A DNA stretch of 64,000 bases from Vibrio pectenicida. GTDB taxonomy: Bacteria > Pseudomonadota > Gammaproteobacteria > Enterobacterales > Vibrionaceae. The notes below the pieces were generated by a model. The model was not told the origin of the DNA, ran no database searches, and saw nothing but the letters and a program-made list of their open reading frames with translations. The stretch spans positions 124,001 through 188,000 of the forward strand of contig AP024889.1 of assembly GCA_024347015.1 (NCBI GenBank), written 5' to 3'. The position numbers and the translations under genes were made by a program. Shown in pieces: positions 44,185 to 53,770 of this stretch (the first letter of the stretch is position 1; every line of letters begins with the position of its first letter).

Positions 44185-44892
44185 ATGAAAACGTTGCATT
44201 TTGATAACCAAACAATTTGGTACGATGAAACTTTGCTTAAAGATGAACCAATGCAGGTTTTCTCTCCTGAATTTTGGCAGCAGCAAGGTAAAGTCATTGG
44301 CAATGCTCAGGGGCGAGGCACCACTTGGTTTGTCCAAACGCAAACTATACAAGCAGCTTTGAGGCATTATCGCCGTGGTGGTTTGTTTGGTAAATTGATT
44401 GCCGATAGCTACTTATTTTTAGGTTGGGGAAAAACCCGTAGTTTTAAGGAATTTGATCTGCTTAAGACCTTAATAAAAGCTGGTGTTAATGTTCCCAAAC
44501 CTATTGCTGCAAGAGCGATTCGTAGTGGATTGACGTACAAAGCTGATCTTCTCAGCGAAAAAATACCGAATGCTCGAGATTTGTTTTCTATCTTGATTAA
44601 AGAGCCACTGCCAGCAGACATGTATAAAAAAATTGGCCAGGAAATCGGTAAAATGCATCATGCCCAAGTCAACCATACCGATCTCAATATTCACAATATC
44701 CTGATAGATGATAGTGATAAAGTATGGATAATTGACTTTGATAAGTGTTTTGAACAGTCCGGCGATGCTTGGAAGCAGGGTAATCTCGATAGACTTAAGC
44801 GATCGTTTGAAAAGGAAGTGACTAGATATCAAGCATACTGGCAAAAAGAAGAGCTTCATATGTTATTGCAGGGTTACAGAAGTGAGTCTTAG
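44185..44892 (+). CDS. kdkA: 3-deoxy-D-manno-octulosonic acid kinase
   Basis: Phosphorylates Kdo of the LPS inner core at O-4. Vibrios carry one Kdo that is phosphorylated this way. The 235-residue protein resembles eukaryotic-type kinases, with TTWFVQT.., HRTDLNIHN-like HTDLNIHN near residue 170 and IDFDKCF near 190. The ATG at 44185 (MKTLHFDNQTI) is chosen; an upstream start at 44101 adds 28 residues not seen in the family. It overlaps the GTG-start option of the next gene by one base. Confidence 0.93.
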   Translation: MKTLHFDNQTIWYDETLLKDEPMQVFSPEFWQQQGKVIGNAQGRGTTWFVQTQTIQAALRHYRRGGLFGKLIADSYLFLGWGKTRSFKEFDLLKTLIKAGVNVPKPIAARAIRSGLTYKADLLSEKIPNARDLFSILIKEPLPADMYKKIGQEIGKMHHAQVNHTDLNIHNILIDDSDKVWIIDFDKCFEQSGDAWKQGNLDRLKRSFEKEVTRYQAYWQKEELHMLLQGYRSES

Positions 44893-44978
44893 TGTTACCC
44901 AAAAGCTATAGGGTAGGGTATCATAATGAAATCATTATATTAGTCACGCCTTTATATAAACTTTTAGACGAAAAAACT

Positions 44979-45857
44979 ATGAATAAAACACCCGTTGAGT
45001 TTATTTTTCTCGCATTTGGAGAAAAAACACAGTATCACAGCCAGTTAGTGTATTCGATGATCAGTATAGCAGCGCATATGCCTGATGATAGAGATTATAG
45101 TTTCACAATTGTTACCGATAAAACCGATTTCTACCAATGGCTAGGAGCGCAATTTAATGTCGTGGGTGTGGATGAGAATACGCTCCAGAAATGGCGTGGT
45201 GATGTTGATTTTTTTTGGCGGATAAAAATCAAGGCAATATTATCTATTGCAGAGGTTAAACCTGAACATCATTGTGTGTATCTAGATACCGATACTATTG
45301 CAGATAAGTCTCTAACTGATATGATGAAAGAGCTAGACGGTGGGAATAACTTAATGCACATTCGAGAGTTTGACTTTCATTCTCCATTAGGAAGAACTGG
45401 AAAAAAAATGCAGAGCCATGGTATAGGTAAGACTTATGGTGAATTTGATATGACGCTTGATAGTGCCATGTGGAATGCTGGCGTGGTTGCAATATCTAAG
45501 CTGAGGAACCCATCGAAAGTATTATCATCAGCGTTGGTCACATGTGATGCTATGTGCCAAGAGGGCATGGAGCGCAGACTTGTTGAGCAGTTCTCCTTGT
45601 CGCTTGCACTCCAATCAACGTCGATTAGTGAAGCAAAAAATTGGATACGGCACTATTGGGGTAATAAGCTTCAGTGGGATGCATTGATCTCTTCTTTCTT
45701 CGCTAAAGTATTACTTCAGGGGCAAAATTTCGATGAAGCTGTGGAGATGTTTAAAACTCAGCGACACGAAATCCTCGATGTAATTAAAGATAATAAATTA
45801 CAGAAATTTAAGAATAGTGTCTCAAAGCGCTATAAACGACTGACAGGTATTAACTGA
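44979..45857 (+). CDS. Glycosyltransferase, GT-A fold with DxD
   Basis: The 292-residue protein reads NKTPVEFIFLAFGEKTQYHS at its start, a pattern of family-8-like or capsule/LPS transferases, and has CVYLDTDTIADKS around residues 95-110, a likely DxD metal site. The middle holds DMTLDSAMWNAGVVAISK. An alternative GTG start at 44892, overlapping the kdkA stop, would add 29 residues and is possible by coupling. The product probably extends the LPS core. Convergent with waaA. Confidence 0.7.
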   Translation: MNKTPVEFIFLAFGEKTQYHSQLVYSMISIAAHMPDDRDYSFTIVTDKTDFYQWLGAQFNVVGVDENTLQKWRGDVDFFWRIKIKAILSIAEVKPEHHCVYLDTDTIADKSLTDMMKELDGGNNLMHIREFDFHSPLGRTGKKMQSHGIGKTYGEFDMTLDSAMWNAGVVAISKLRNPSKVLSSALVTCDAMCQEGMERRLVEQFSLSLALQSTSISEAKNWIRHYWGNKLQWDALISSFFAKVLLQGQNFDEAVEMFKTQRHEILDVIKDNKLQKFKNSVSKRYKRLTGIN

Positions 45858-45870
45858 GCCCTGTGCTTTG

Positions 45871-47130
45871 CTAACCTATAAAAGCTAATGCTTTTGCAAC
45901 CGCACCACTATTTAACTGGACAAAATGCTTACTAGCTTCGCCTGCTGACTTTAAGTATACTGGGTTGCTAAGTGCCTCATTGAGCGCCGCTGTTATTTCT
46001 ACAGAGTTATTTACAACTTTGCATGCACCAGCCGCAATAAGTGAGTTGGTTATATCTTTAAAGTTATAATAGCTTGGTCCTGTAAGAGTCGGTAACCCTA
46101 GTGCTGCTGGCTCAAGTAAGTTGTGCCCTCCGACTTTCTTTCCTAAAAGACTTCCCCCCATAAAACATATATCAGCAGCACCTAAGAGCAGCATCATTTC
46201 ACCCATAGAGTCACCTACATACACCTCGGTGCTTGAAGAGACTTTTTCTCCGCTGCTGCGTGTAATTGTGGTGAATTTTTCAACACAAAGTTTGGTTACA
46301 TGAGCAAACCGCTCAGGGTGTCTTGGTACTATGATGAGAAGCGCGTCTGGGTGGTATTCTAATATTGTAGAGTGGGCTGATAGTAGTAACTCGTCTTCAC
46401 CAGCATGAGTGCTTGCTGCAATCCAAATCGGCCTAGGCTCGCCTAAAGTCTCTCTAAGGTTATTGCTAGCTAATACACTCTCCTTAGTGATGGTTATGTC
46501 AAACTTTATTGAGCCAGTAATAAGCACGTTTTCAGTAGGCACTCCCAGTTTAATAAATCGTTCGGCGTCATCTTCAAACTGACATAGGACTTGTGATAGT
46601 TTTTGAGCCATTGAACTAAAGATAGGAAGAACTCTTTTATAGCCAAGAAAGGATTTTTCTGAAAGCCGAGCATTAAGTACAGTAATTGGTATGCCTGCTT
46701 GGTGGGTATAGTGGATCAAGTTCGGCCATAGTTCTGTCTCGACAATTAAAAGCTTTTTGGGATTGAACGTCTTTAAAAAGCCTTTTATTGCAAAGGGAAA
46801 GTCAACAGGAGCGTATCTGTGCTCGACCAACTTAGTCAGGCTTTCTGCTTGCTTAGCACCTGTTGGGGTTGTGGTGGTGAGGAGTATAGTTTGCTCGGGG
46901 TTTTGTTTCTTAAACTCACGAATAAACTGCGTGACGGCGATTGTTTCACCAACTGACGCGGCGTGAATCCACACAGGCTCATTTCCATGACTTAATTTGG
47001 TCGAGTATCCAAAATGTTCTTTCCACCTCTTTCCTACTGTCGGCTTTTCCCGTTTTGTTCGAAATAATCCATACAATAAAAAAGGGGCAGACAAGCTAAG
47101 TAACACAGTATATAAAATTCGAATGATCAT
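45871..47130 (-). CDS. waaA: Kdo transferase WaaA
   Basis: Transfers Kdo from CMP-Kdo to lipid A precursor, at the inner membrane. The 419-residue product has an N-terminal hydrophobic segment, PVWIHAASVGETIA near residue 54, LLTTTTPTGAKQAE near 80-95, and GGHNLLEPAALGLPTLTGP near 345. Length is close to that of E. coli (425). It overlaps the downstream GT32-type gene's stop by four bases in the same strand order. In a phosphorylated-Kdo lineage the enzyme would add one Kdo; that is known of vibrios, not visible here. Confidence 0.95.
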   Translation of the reverse strand: MIIRILYTVLLSLSAPFLLYGLFRTKREKPTVGKRWKEHFGYSTKLSHGNEPVWIHAASVGETIAVTQFIREFKKQNPEQTILLTTTTPTGAKQAESLTKLVEHRYAPVDFPFAIKGFLKTFNPKKLLIVETELWPNLIHYTHQAGIPITVLNARLSEKSFLGYKRVLPIFSSMAQKLSQVLCQFEDDAERFIKLGVPTENVLITGSIKFDITITKESVLASNNLRETLGEPRPIWIAASTHAGEDELLLSAHSTILEYHPDALLIIVPRHPERFAHVTKLCVEKFTTITRSSGEKVSSSTEVYVGDSMGEMMLLLGAADICFMGGSLLGKKVGGHNLLEPAALGLPTLTGPSYYNFKDITNSLIAAGACKVVNNSVEITAALNEALSNPVYLKSAGEASKHFVQLNSGAVAKALAFIG

Positions 47131-47915
47131 TTCTTTTTAACAAGTTCGTTGAGGTTTATGTGGGTCCATTTACCGCGCGGTTTATCGATATATTGAAAGT
47201 GCTCATTGGTAAAAGTACCTTGAATACAGACAAATTTTCTGTCTCTCGAGTTTACATCGGCTCTCCCCTTTAGCAGGTTGTCTAACACGGTAGGGCCTGT
47301 GCAATGATAAACGCCCATAGAGGGCTCATAGTTGTTTATATTATGTATAATTTGCTTAATCGCCTTTTGTAAGTCTGAATTATTGGGCCTAGAGGCAATA
47401 AAATAGTTGGTAAATCGGGTGTTGTTAGCGATTTTTATGTACAAAGAGTCATTTTTATTGCCAAGCAGTTTATCTAAAAACCAAACAAGGGTTGCATCGA
47501 TATCCATGTAAATACCACCTTTGTGGTTTAGAACAAACAATCGCCATAAATCCGCTTGGGCAGCTCCATCTGTGAGTCTCGAATAAGCATCATATACCTC
47601 TTTAGGAGCGTTATCTTTCAAATATTTTCCACGATTTTCAGTACTCACATAATTGTAATTACAGTTCAAAGTGAGTAAACGATTGAATAGATAATTTAGA
47701 TAAACAGGAAGCGATACCTTATTGGTGAAGTTGGTTTGCCAAATCTCACGAGGAATTTTTCTTGGACCCGAGAGTTTTACTTTTGCAGCAGAATGTTCCG
47801 GGATCGTAAATCGCTGTTTTGGCAATAAATAATGAAACGGATACGACAGTATTTTAAAAATATTGCCAGTTAAGCGAATGAGGCGATTTGCAATTAAGGT
47901 TGAAAGGTTGTTCAT
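47127..47915 (-). CDS. GT32-like glycosyltransferase (DxD sugar-binding)
   Basis: The 262-residue product shows IPREIWQTNFTNKVSLP near residue 53-70 and DGAAQADLWRLFVLNHKGGIYMDID around 115-140, the region of the DxD motif typical of the OCH1/capsular sugar-binding type. A short N-terminal hydrophobic stretch may be a membrane anchor. It is followed by waaA with a four-base overlap, and may add a sugar to the core. Substrate cannot be told. Confidence 0.78.
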   Translation of the reverse strand: MNNLSTLIANRLIRLTGNIFKILSYPFHYLLPKQRFTIPEHSAAKVKLSGPRKIPREIWQTNFTNKVSLPVYLNYLFNRLLTLNCNYNYVSTENRGKYLKDNAPKEVYDAYSRLTDGAAQADLWRLFVLNHKGGIYMDIDATLVWFLDKLLGNKNDSLYIKIANNTRFTNYFIASRPNNSDLQKAIKQIIHNINNYEPSMGVYHCTGPTVLDNLLKGRADVNSRDRKFVCIQGTFTNEHFQYIDKPRGKWTHINLNELVKKK

Positions 47916-47956
47916 TTTTATAACTCCCTATATATCAACCGATAAGTCATTGACTA

Positions 47957-48970
47957 CTATTGCAGCGTTTGCTTAATCGCCCATGTAATTTGCTCGGTTG
48001 ATGGTATATCTCCATTAGCGTTCATAACGATAGTATGGTGCTCATACAAGGGAGTGTACCTGAAGGGGACAGTGACATAGAATATGCCAATAGTAGGAGT
48101 GTGAGTTGAGATCGCAATATTTCTAACTCCTGTGTCAGGTGCCACCATTAATGTAGATTTTGCTGTTAGTTCAACAAGTTGTTCAAGCGGCAAGCAAGCT
48201 TGAATCTTAAAGTTAGGATATTTGAACAGTTCTTTGAAAAACTCTCCTTTTTCAAAATCGTTTTTCCCTTCCAAATAAACATGGGTGTGGTCAGGATTTT
48301 CTTGAATTGCTCTCTCGAGTACGGCATACATTTGATCTTTCGACAAAATTTTTCTTAGCTGAGATGCACCGTTAAAATACAGAACAAACGGGTTTTGGCT
48401 ATCTCTAAGATTTCGGTGATCTGGGTAACCAAAGTCAAGAGGGTGCTGCGGTGAATGGCCAAGTAGTTTGAGCATATCCAGCATGCATTCGACTTCTGGC
48501 TGAAAGTCGGAGCGAAATACGGCCATATTAAATAATGTACCGCATAAATAAGGTTTGTATGGGAACCCCATTTTTATTTTTGCTTTACTAAGAGCCACCA
48601 TCCAATGCGAGCGATTAGTGCTAGCTAAATCAAAAATAATGTCCTGTTCGCCTAGTTGTCTAATGTTGTTAATCTTGTCTTTAAATGTAGTTTCCGATCT
48701 TTTGTCTCTACCTGGCATAACCAATGTTTTGTCAACCAAGTCGTTTGGCATACCATAGGTATAGTTAGACACACCCACTAGAGTTATCTTGGCATTGGGG
48801 AAAAACTTGCGTGCTTCAATCAAAAACGGGCGAACAATGACCTGATCGCCAAGTGCAGCATGACGGATAACTGCTATTTTGGTGATTTTTTCGGGAGAGA
48901 ATGCAGTTTCGATATAATGGCGGGCTTTTTTGGAAGCGTATGCGCCTCGTTCAAACCAAAGGTGTTTCAT
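47957..48970 (-). CDS. Family-9 glycosyltransferase in the LPS core cluster
   Basis: The 337-residue protein begins KHLWFERGAYASKKARHYI and contains KIAVIRHAALGDQVIVRPFL near residue 30-50, and VAPDTGVRNIAISTHTPTIGIF near 280-300, both of the ADP-heptose transferase family. Compared with WaaF it has a longer N-terminus. It overlaps waaF by four bases, so both are co-translated. Third heptose or another core sugar is plausible. Confidence 0.83.
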   Translation of the reverse strand: MKHLWFERGAYASKKARHYIETAFSPEKITKIAVIRHAALGDQVIVRPFLIEARKFFPNAKITLVGVSNYTYGMPNDLVDKTLVMPGRDKRSETTFKDKINNIRQLGEQDIIFDLASTNRSHWMVALSKAKIKMGFPYKPYLCGTLFNMAVFRSDFQPEVECMLDMLKLLGHSPQHPLDFGYPDHRNLRDSQNPFVLYFNGASQLRKILSKDQMYAVLERAIQENPDHTHVYLEGKNDFEKGEFFKELFKYPNFKIQACLPLEQLVELTAKSTLMVAPDTGVRNIAISTHTPTIGIFYVTVPFRYTPLYEHHTIVMNANGDIPSTEQITWAIKQTLQ

Positions 48971-50004
48971 ACAGTATTACTCAAAAATCGTTTTAATTTA
49001 GAAATGACTTGTTCTGGTGTGAGCTTGTTTAGGCAATCCTGATGTCCTAACGGACACTCACGTTTAAAGCATGGGCGACACTCAATGTCATTATGCACCA
49101 TTTCTAATTTTGTTGTCAGCGGTGGTGTGTATTTCGGTGAGCTTGAACCATAAATGGCTACAATGTTACAGCCAACAGCAGCAGATACGTGCATCAGCCC
49201 AGAATCGTTAGATACCACAGTATGGCAAGCCGCCAGCAAATCGACCGCTTCAATAAGTGATGTTTCACCTGCTAAGTCAAAGCAATGCTGCTGTTCTTCC
49301 ATGGTTAGAGCGGATTTGATTTGTTGTGTGACTTGTTTGTCTTTTACAGAACCAAATAGCCAAACTTGTTGACCTTGATTGATAAGATATTTTGCTAATT
49401 TAGCATAGTGTCTGTCTGGCCAGCGCTTGGCTGGTCCAAATTCTGCTCCGGGGCATAGCCCTATAATCGGGCGTGATTTATCTAAGCCCAGCCTCAGCAA
49501 AGCAGAATTTTGGGTGTTACGATCGACAAGCAGTTTTGGCTTAGGGCAGCTTTGTAAAGACACATCACCTTTCATTTCGCTTCTACCTGAAACTAAGGCG
49601 ACATACCTCTCGACCATATATTGAAAAACACGCTTATTAGTGCGAAGGTCTGTCAAAAGGCCATAGCGAAATTCACCTTTCCAGCCAATGCGATTGGGAA
49701 TCTTGGCAAACCAGGGAATCAAAGCAGATTTGGCTGAGTTTGGTAACACATAAGCGTGAGTGTAGTGGTTTTTGCTCAATATTTTCCCTAAGGCTCGTCT
49801 ACCCAACAGGTTAAACTCACCGTGTCTAATAGGCATTTCAATTGCTTGGTTGACTTCAGGCATACGCTGTAAAATTGGTTTACACCAATCGGGGGCAAGT
49901 ACGTCAATCTCACAATGTGGATATTTAGCTTTTAAAGTGGTGTATAAGCTTTGCGACATAACCATGTCGCCTACCCATGATGGGCCAATAATGAGGGTTT
50001 TCAT
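48967..50004 (-). CDS. waaF: ADP-heptose:LPS heptosyltransferase II
   Basis: The 345-residue enzyme adds the second heptose to the inner core. It starts KTLIIGPSWVGDMVMSQSLY and contains GLCPGAEFGPAKRWPDRHYA near residue 185-205 and VVSNDSGLMHVSAAVGCNIV near 265, all near-identical to known WaaF. The late CRPCFKRECPLGH cysteine cluster is also usual for WaaF. The next gene overlaps by four bases. Confidence 0.95.
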   Translation of the reverse strand: MKTLIIGPSWVGDMVMSQSLYTTLKAKYPHCEIDVLAPDWCKPILQRMPEVNQAIEMPIRHGEFNLLGRRALGKILSKNHYTHAYVLPNSAKSALIPWFAKIPNRIGWKGEFRYGLLTDLRTNKRVFQYMVERYVALVSGRSEMKGDVSLQSCPKPKLLVDRNTQNSALLRLGLDKSRPIIGLCPGAEFGPAKRWPDRHYAKLAKYLINQGQQVWLFGSVKDKQVTQQIKSALTMEEQQHCFDLAGETSLIEAVDLLAACHTVVSNDSGLMHVSAAVGCNIVAIYGSSSPKYTPPLTTKLEMVHNDIECRPCFKRECPLGHQDCLNKLTPEQVISKLKRFLSNTV

Positions 50005-50186
50005 GTAAATAGTTGAAGTGGAGCCTTGATGCTAAGGGTAACACATGAGAGCATCGATTAGGAACCCAACCTGGTATATTCGATATGTAAAAATCAGGTC
50101 AATGTAGATTTAAAGCGTGTTAACTTATTTCTTTTTATGGCCAATCTATGGTCTAATACCGCTTCAATTTTTAGAGAGTCCTTTTA

Positions 50187-50912
50187 GTGAAAGTATTTGT
50201 CATTAGTCTCAAGCGAAGTCCGGAGAGAAGGCGATACATAAAAAGGCAGTTGGATGACTTGAACATTGAATTTGAGTTTTTCGATGCCGTTGATGGTAGG
50301 GCTGAGCCTCCTCATCCTTTGTTTGATAACTACAATTATGCCAAGCGCTTGTGGCTAACGAGTGGTCGTGTGCCGTCGAAAGGTGAGTTGGGTGTATATG
50401 GTAGCCACTACCTTCTTTGGCTTAAATCGGTAGAGCTTAACGAAGCTATCATTGTTTTTGAAGACGATGCAGCAATACAACCGATATTTAGCGACTATAT
50501 TTCTTTGATAGAAGAGAAAGTACATAGTTATGGTTTTTTGAGGTTGGAGTCTAAGAACGATAAAGGTGAGGCAATACCTAAAGAAGCTGGTGAGAATTAT
50601 CAAATTTCATTTCTAACAGATAATTTCGGCGGTCTTCGTTGTTATGCAATATCCCCAACTGCTGCAAAAAAGCTTATAAAAGACTCAGAGCGTTGGTGTA
50701 TGCCAGTTGATAATTATATTGGCTCAGTGTATTTACATAATATGCCATCATACATATTGTCCCCTACCCTAGTTGAGAACCCGCAAGAGTTTGATACCAC
50801 TATTCAGCTTGGAGAGGAAAGGCGAGCTGAATGGTATAGAAAGCCTACTCGAGAACTATATAGCTTGTATAGGAAGTTTAAAATGAGCCAAATGAATAAA
50901 AAATATCGATGA
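50187..50912 (+). CDS. Family-25 glycosyltransferase (LOS/LPS beta-galactosyltransferase-like)
   Basis: The 241-residue product starts MKVFVISLKRSPERRRYIK and has EFFDAVDGR and then GELGVYGSHYLLWLK and AIIVFEDDAAIQ, which is the usual order of family 25 enzymes acting on oligosaccharide cores in Neisseria and Haemophilus. The GTG start is at 50187. The acceptor sugar is not readable. It overlaps the ligase gene by four bases, so translation is probably coupled. Confidence 0.85.
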   Translation: MKVFVISLKRSPERRRYIKRQLDDLNIEFEFFDAVDGRAEPPHPLFDNYNYAKRLWLTSGRVPSKGELGVYGSHYLLWLKSVELNEAIIVFEDDAAIQPIFSDYISLIEEKVHSYGFLRLESKNDKGEAIPKEAGENYQISFLTDNFGGLRCYAISPTAAKKLIKDSERWCMPVDNYIGSVYLHNMPSYILSPTLVENPQEFDTTIQLGEERRAEWYRKPTRELYSLYRKFKMSQMNKKYR

Positions 50913-52060
50913 AAAAAACATCTCTATTGCTTGAGAGACTATTCATATTCTCTCCTATTTTTGTTGTCTTTTGTTCTATATTTAACTTCTCAGATACTAA
51001 GTCATTGGTGTCACGGTTATCTGTTTTGGTTATTATTTACTGTATTTTTAGGTACAAGGATTATTTAAAATCTAGTATTAATAAAAAGACAATTGCTTTT
51101 TTTATTTCTTCGAGTCTTATTCTATTTATTTATCTTTCAATAATGCATTTATGGAGAGGTGATAATTTTGGATTTCCAAGAACTTTAATAACATGTCTAT
51201 TATATCTAATCGTAATTCCATGGGATAAGTTTTCAAAAAAATGGATATTCAACACTATTATTATAGCTTCATATATATGTGGCTTTAATGCTATGTATGA
51301 GCACTTAGTGCTGGGGATGCAGAGAGTTGGTTTTGCCACGAATCCTATTCCTTATGCTTTTTATTGTGCCTTTTTGTCATTGTCTGCACTATATTTGGTT
51401 AGTGTTTATCAGGGTAAGTTGAATAAGCTTTTGATTTTGGTTGGGTCCTTTCTTTCATTGGGAGCGCTAATATTAACTGAAGCTCGAGGCGTTTGGCTAG
51501 GATATCCAATAGCCATGCTTTATGTGCTTGTGCTGTTTTTTGAGAAAACTCCTAAACGAAAATTAGTATTATTTATAATACCATCGGCTATTCTGTTGTT
51601 TTTTACTTTTAATGCTGAATTAGAGTCGAGAATTGACAGTACATCTGTTGAGATACATAAAATCTTAGAGGGTGATCACCAAACTTCGATTGGTGCGAGA
51701 ATCGATTTATGGGGATGTGCAATCAATCTATGGTTAGAATCACCGCTATTAGGCGTGGGTGATGAGAAGTTAGAATCAGCAATAAAGCAAATACCTAACC
51801 AGCTCGCATACGGTCAGCCACATATCCATAATCAGTATCTTGATACTCTATCAAGGTATGGCTCTGTTGGTTTGGTTTTTTTGATTGTATGGGTCATTAG
51901 CGGAATTGTGGGTGAAGATAATAGAGATAGCCGTAGGTTGATCATAATATGTAGCGGGCTAATTTTAATATCTGGACTTTCTGATGTTCCATTTCATCAT
52001 ACACATACAGTATACTTGTTTGGTTTCTTGGTTGGTAGTTTAAAGCTCATTGAAGATTAA
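50909..52060 (+). CDS. waaL: O-antigen ligase WaaL-type membrane protein
   Basis: Transfers O-antigen from undecaprenyl diphosphate to lipid A core on the periplasmic face of the inner membrane. The 383-residue protein has about ten hydrophobic helices, a conserved LTEARGVWLGYP region near 185-197 and the periplasmic loop with HIHNQYLDTLSRYGSVGL near 310-327, typical of the Wzy_C/ligase family. An O-antigen polymerase is an alternative, but position next to core genes favours the ligase. DNA here is AT-rich compared with the housekeeping genes. Confidence 0.8.
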   Translation: MKKTSLLLERLFIFSPIFVVFCSIFNFSDTKSLVSRLSVLVIIYCIFRYKDYLKSSINKKTIAFFISSSLILFIYLSIMHLWRGDNFGFPRTLITCLLYLIVIPWDKFSKKWIFNTIIIASYICGFNAMYEHLVLGMQRVGFATNPIPYAFYCAFLSLSALYLVSVYQGKLNKLLILVGSFLSLGALILTEARGVWLGYPIAMLYVLVLFFEKTPKRKLVLFIIPSAILLFFTFNAELESRIDSTSVEIHKILEGDHQTSIGARIDLWGCAINLWLESPLLGVGDEKLESAIKQIPNQLAYGQPHIHNQYLDTLSRYGSVGLVFLIVWVISGIVGEDNRDSRRLIIICSGLILISGLSDVPFHHTHTVYLFGFLVGSLKLIED

Positions 52061-52081
52061 GCTTTAAGCTTGAAATGTATA

Positions 52082-53770
52082 CTAGAATGTTAGCTTATGT
52101 CTCCAGTTAACTTCACCAATTATTACTTTGGCAGGGTTGCCTACTGCAATGCTATTGTTGGGAATTGATTTTGTTAATGTTGAGTTTATTCCTAATATCG
52201 AGGAATCTCCAATAGACGTTCCTTTTAATACGGTGACATTGTCCGCTAACCAAACATGATTTCCAATATTTATATCTTTAGATGGATTTATACGAGTGCT
52301 ATTCTTTAAAATATCATGTCCATCGCTGGTCATTATTTTAACATTCCTCGATAGCATGCAGTCTTCGCCAATAGATAGCTTTGTCCCATTTTCTCTAGCA
52401 GATAGATAGCTATTGTGTCCAATTATGGTGTGTTTTTTAATATTAATCATGCAGTTATCGCCATCAATTTCAATTTGGCAATCTCGAATGTTAACATTGT
52501 CTTCAATTATTAATGTGTTGTTTTGACCTTTAATTAAGATCGAACACCGACGAATCTTGGCTGATGGGGATAGTTTAATAGTGTGACTTTTCCCTTGAAC
52601 TCGAAATTTATTCCTAAGTCTAGTGATTAGGTTGATAGGCATATCTTTGTTACAGTCTTGATTCTGGTAATAGTTTCGTAGCTTTTTAATATGGTTTTCC
52701 ATTGAAAATTCTGCTTTTGCTCTGTCGTAGGCGGCATTAGCGTTGTTTTCTTTAAGAGAGGTGTCATTGAGATAGATTTCTATACTATTAGCTATTTCGA
52801 TAGGCTTGTGAGGGTTAGCGAGAATTGCGACTGGCTGTAGTATTTCCGGAAGAGCTCCTGTATTGGCTCCAATAATGGCTTTTTTAGAAGCCATTGCCTC
52901 AATGGCGGTTAATCCAAATGCTTCATTGTGATTGGGTAAGCAGACTATATCCATTATTGCTAGCATGCGCTCTGTATCTTTTCGAAATCCGATTAAATGT
53001 ACCCTGCTTTCTAGAGCAAGCTCAGCAATGCGATCTTTAAGTTTGCCTACAAAGTCATTGTCTGAACCATTAGATACATCTAAGCCTCCAACAAATAACA
53101 ATTTAAGTCTAGGGTGTTTTTGGTAGATTAAAGCAAATGCTTCTAGCAGCTCCATTTGTCCTTTTCCCGGACAAACTCTCCCCACATTTCCTACAATGGT
53201 CGATTTATTATCAATTCCCATTTCTTCTTTAATTAAGCGAATAGCCTCGCTATCTTCAATTGGGGTCAGAGGTATATCAGTACCAAGCCATAGCCGATCT
53301 ATTTTATGTTTTGGGATGGGGAGTGCATTGATATTCCTTCGATAGGTTTCATTACTGATTGAAAAGACTTTTTCTAAGTGGGAGTATGCCCATTTATGAT
53401 ATAAGTCTTTTTTAGGGCGTGTTACACCCATATGCTCAGTAAAAAAGGTCTTTCTTTTTGTGAGAAGGCTAAGCAGCGCGGAAACTAGGATATCGCCAGA
53501 TTTATGGCAATGGACAATTTTAACATCTTTCTTTTTCAACCATTTGTTCAACTTTATTAGTTGCGATGAAATTAATTGACCTTTACTTTCTACTTCAAAT
53601 ATTTCAATTCCTGCATCCTGCATACCTTTGGCAACTTGGCTTCCAGATGTACAAAGCCCATACACATGATGACCCCGTTTGATAAATTCTTTGCCTGTTC
53701 TGATGGGGTACATTTCTAGCCCACCCCAGCCTTTAGAAAGGCATACATGAAGAATTGCTGACTTTGTCAA
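52082..53770 (-). CDS. Fused glycosyltransferase (family 4) and left-handed beta-helix acyltransferase
   Basis: The 562-residue protein seems to join two enzymes. The N-terminal 370 residues are a GT-B family-4 glycosyltransferase: LHVCLSKGWGGLEMYPIRTG at the start, VGNVGRVCPGKGQMELLEAF near 190-210, NHNEAFGLTAIEAMASKKAI near 280-300. The last 165 residues carry hexapeptide repeats of the LbH type (INIKKHTIIGHNSYLSA, INIGNHVWLADNVTVLKGTS, IAVGNPAKVI), as in O-acetyltransferases. It may add and acetylate the same sugar of the outer core or O-unit. Convergent with waaL. Confidence 0.85.
   Translation of the reverse strand: MTKSAILHVCLSKGWGGLEMYPIRTGKEFIKRGHHVYGLCTSGSQVAKGMQDAGIEIFEVESKGQLISSQLIKLNKWLKKKDVKIVHCHKSGDILVSALLSLLTKRKTFFTEHMGVTRPKKDLYHKWAYSHLEKVFSISNETYRRNINALPIPKHKIDRLWLGTDIPLTPIEDSEAIRLIKEEMGIDNKSTIVGNVGRVCPGKGQMELLEAFALIYQKHPRLKLLFVGGLDVSNGSDNDFVGKLKDRIAELALESRVHLIGFRKDTERMLAIMDIVCLPNHNEAFGLTAIEAMASKKAIIGANTGALPEILQPVAILANPHKPIEIANSIEIYLNDTSLKENNANAAYDRAKAEFSMENHIKKLRNYYQNQDCNKDMPINLITRLRNKFRVQGKSHTIKLSPSAKIRRCSILIKGQNNTLIIEDNVNIRDCQIEIDGDNCMINIKKHTIIGHNSYLSARENGTKLSIGEDCMLSRNVKIMTSDGHDILKNSTRINPSKDINIGNHVWLADNVTVLKGTSIGDSSILGINSTLTKSIPNNSIAVGNPAKVIIGEVNWRHKLTF

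Noticed and set aside
45880..45895. AAAAGC/GCTTTT stem near the end of the glycosyltransferase at 44979
   Set aside because: It lies inside the waaA coding region, has a six-base AT-rich stem and no T tract, so it is not called a terminator.
50005..50186. JUMPstart/ops element expected before long LPS or capsule operons
   Set aside because: Searched here and at 54797-54971 for GGCGGTAG; none was seen, so RfaH control is not supported for these starts.
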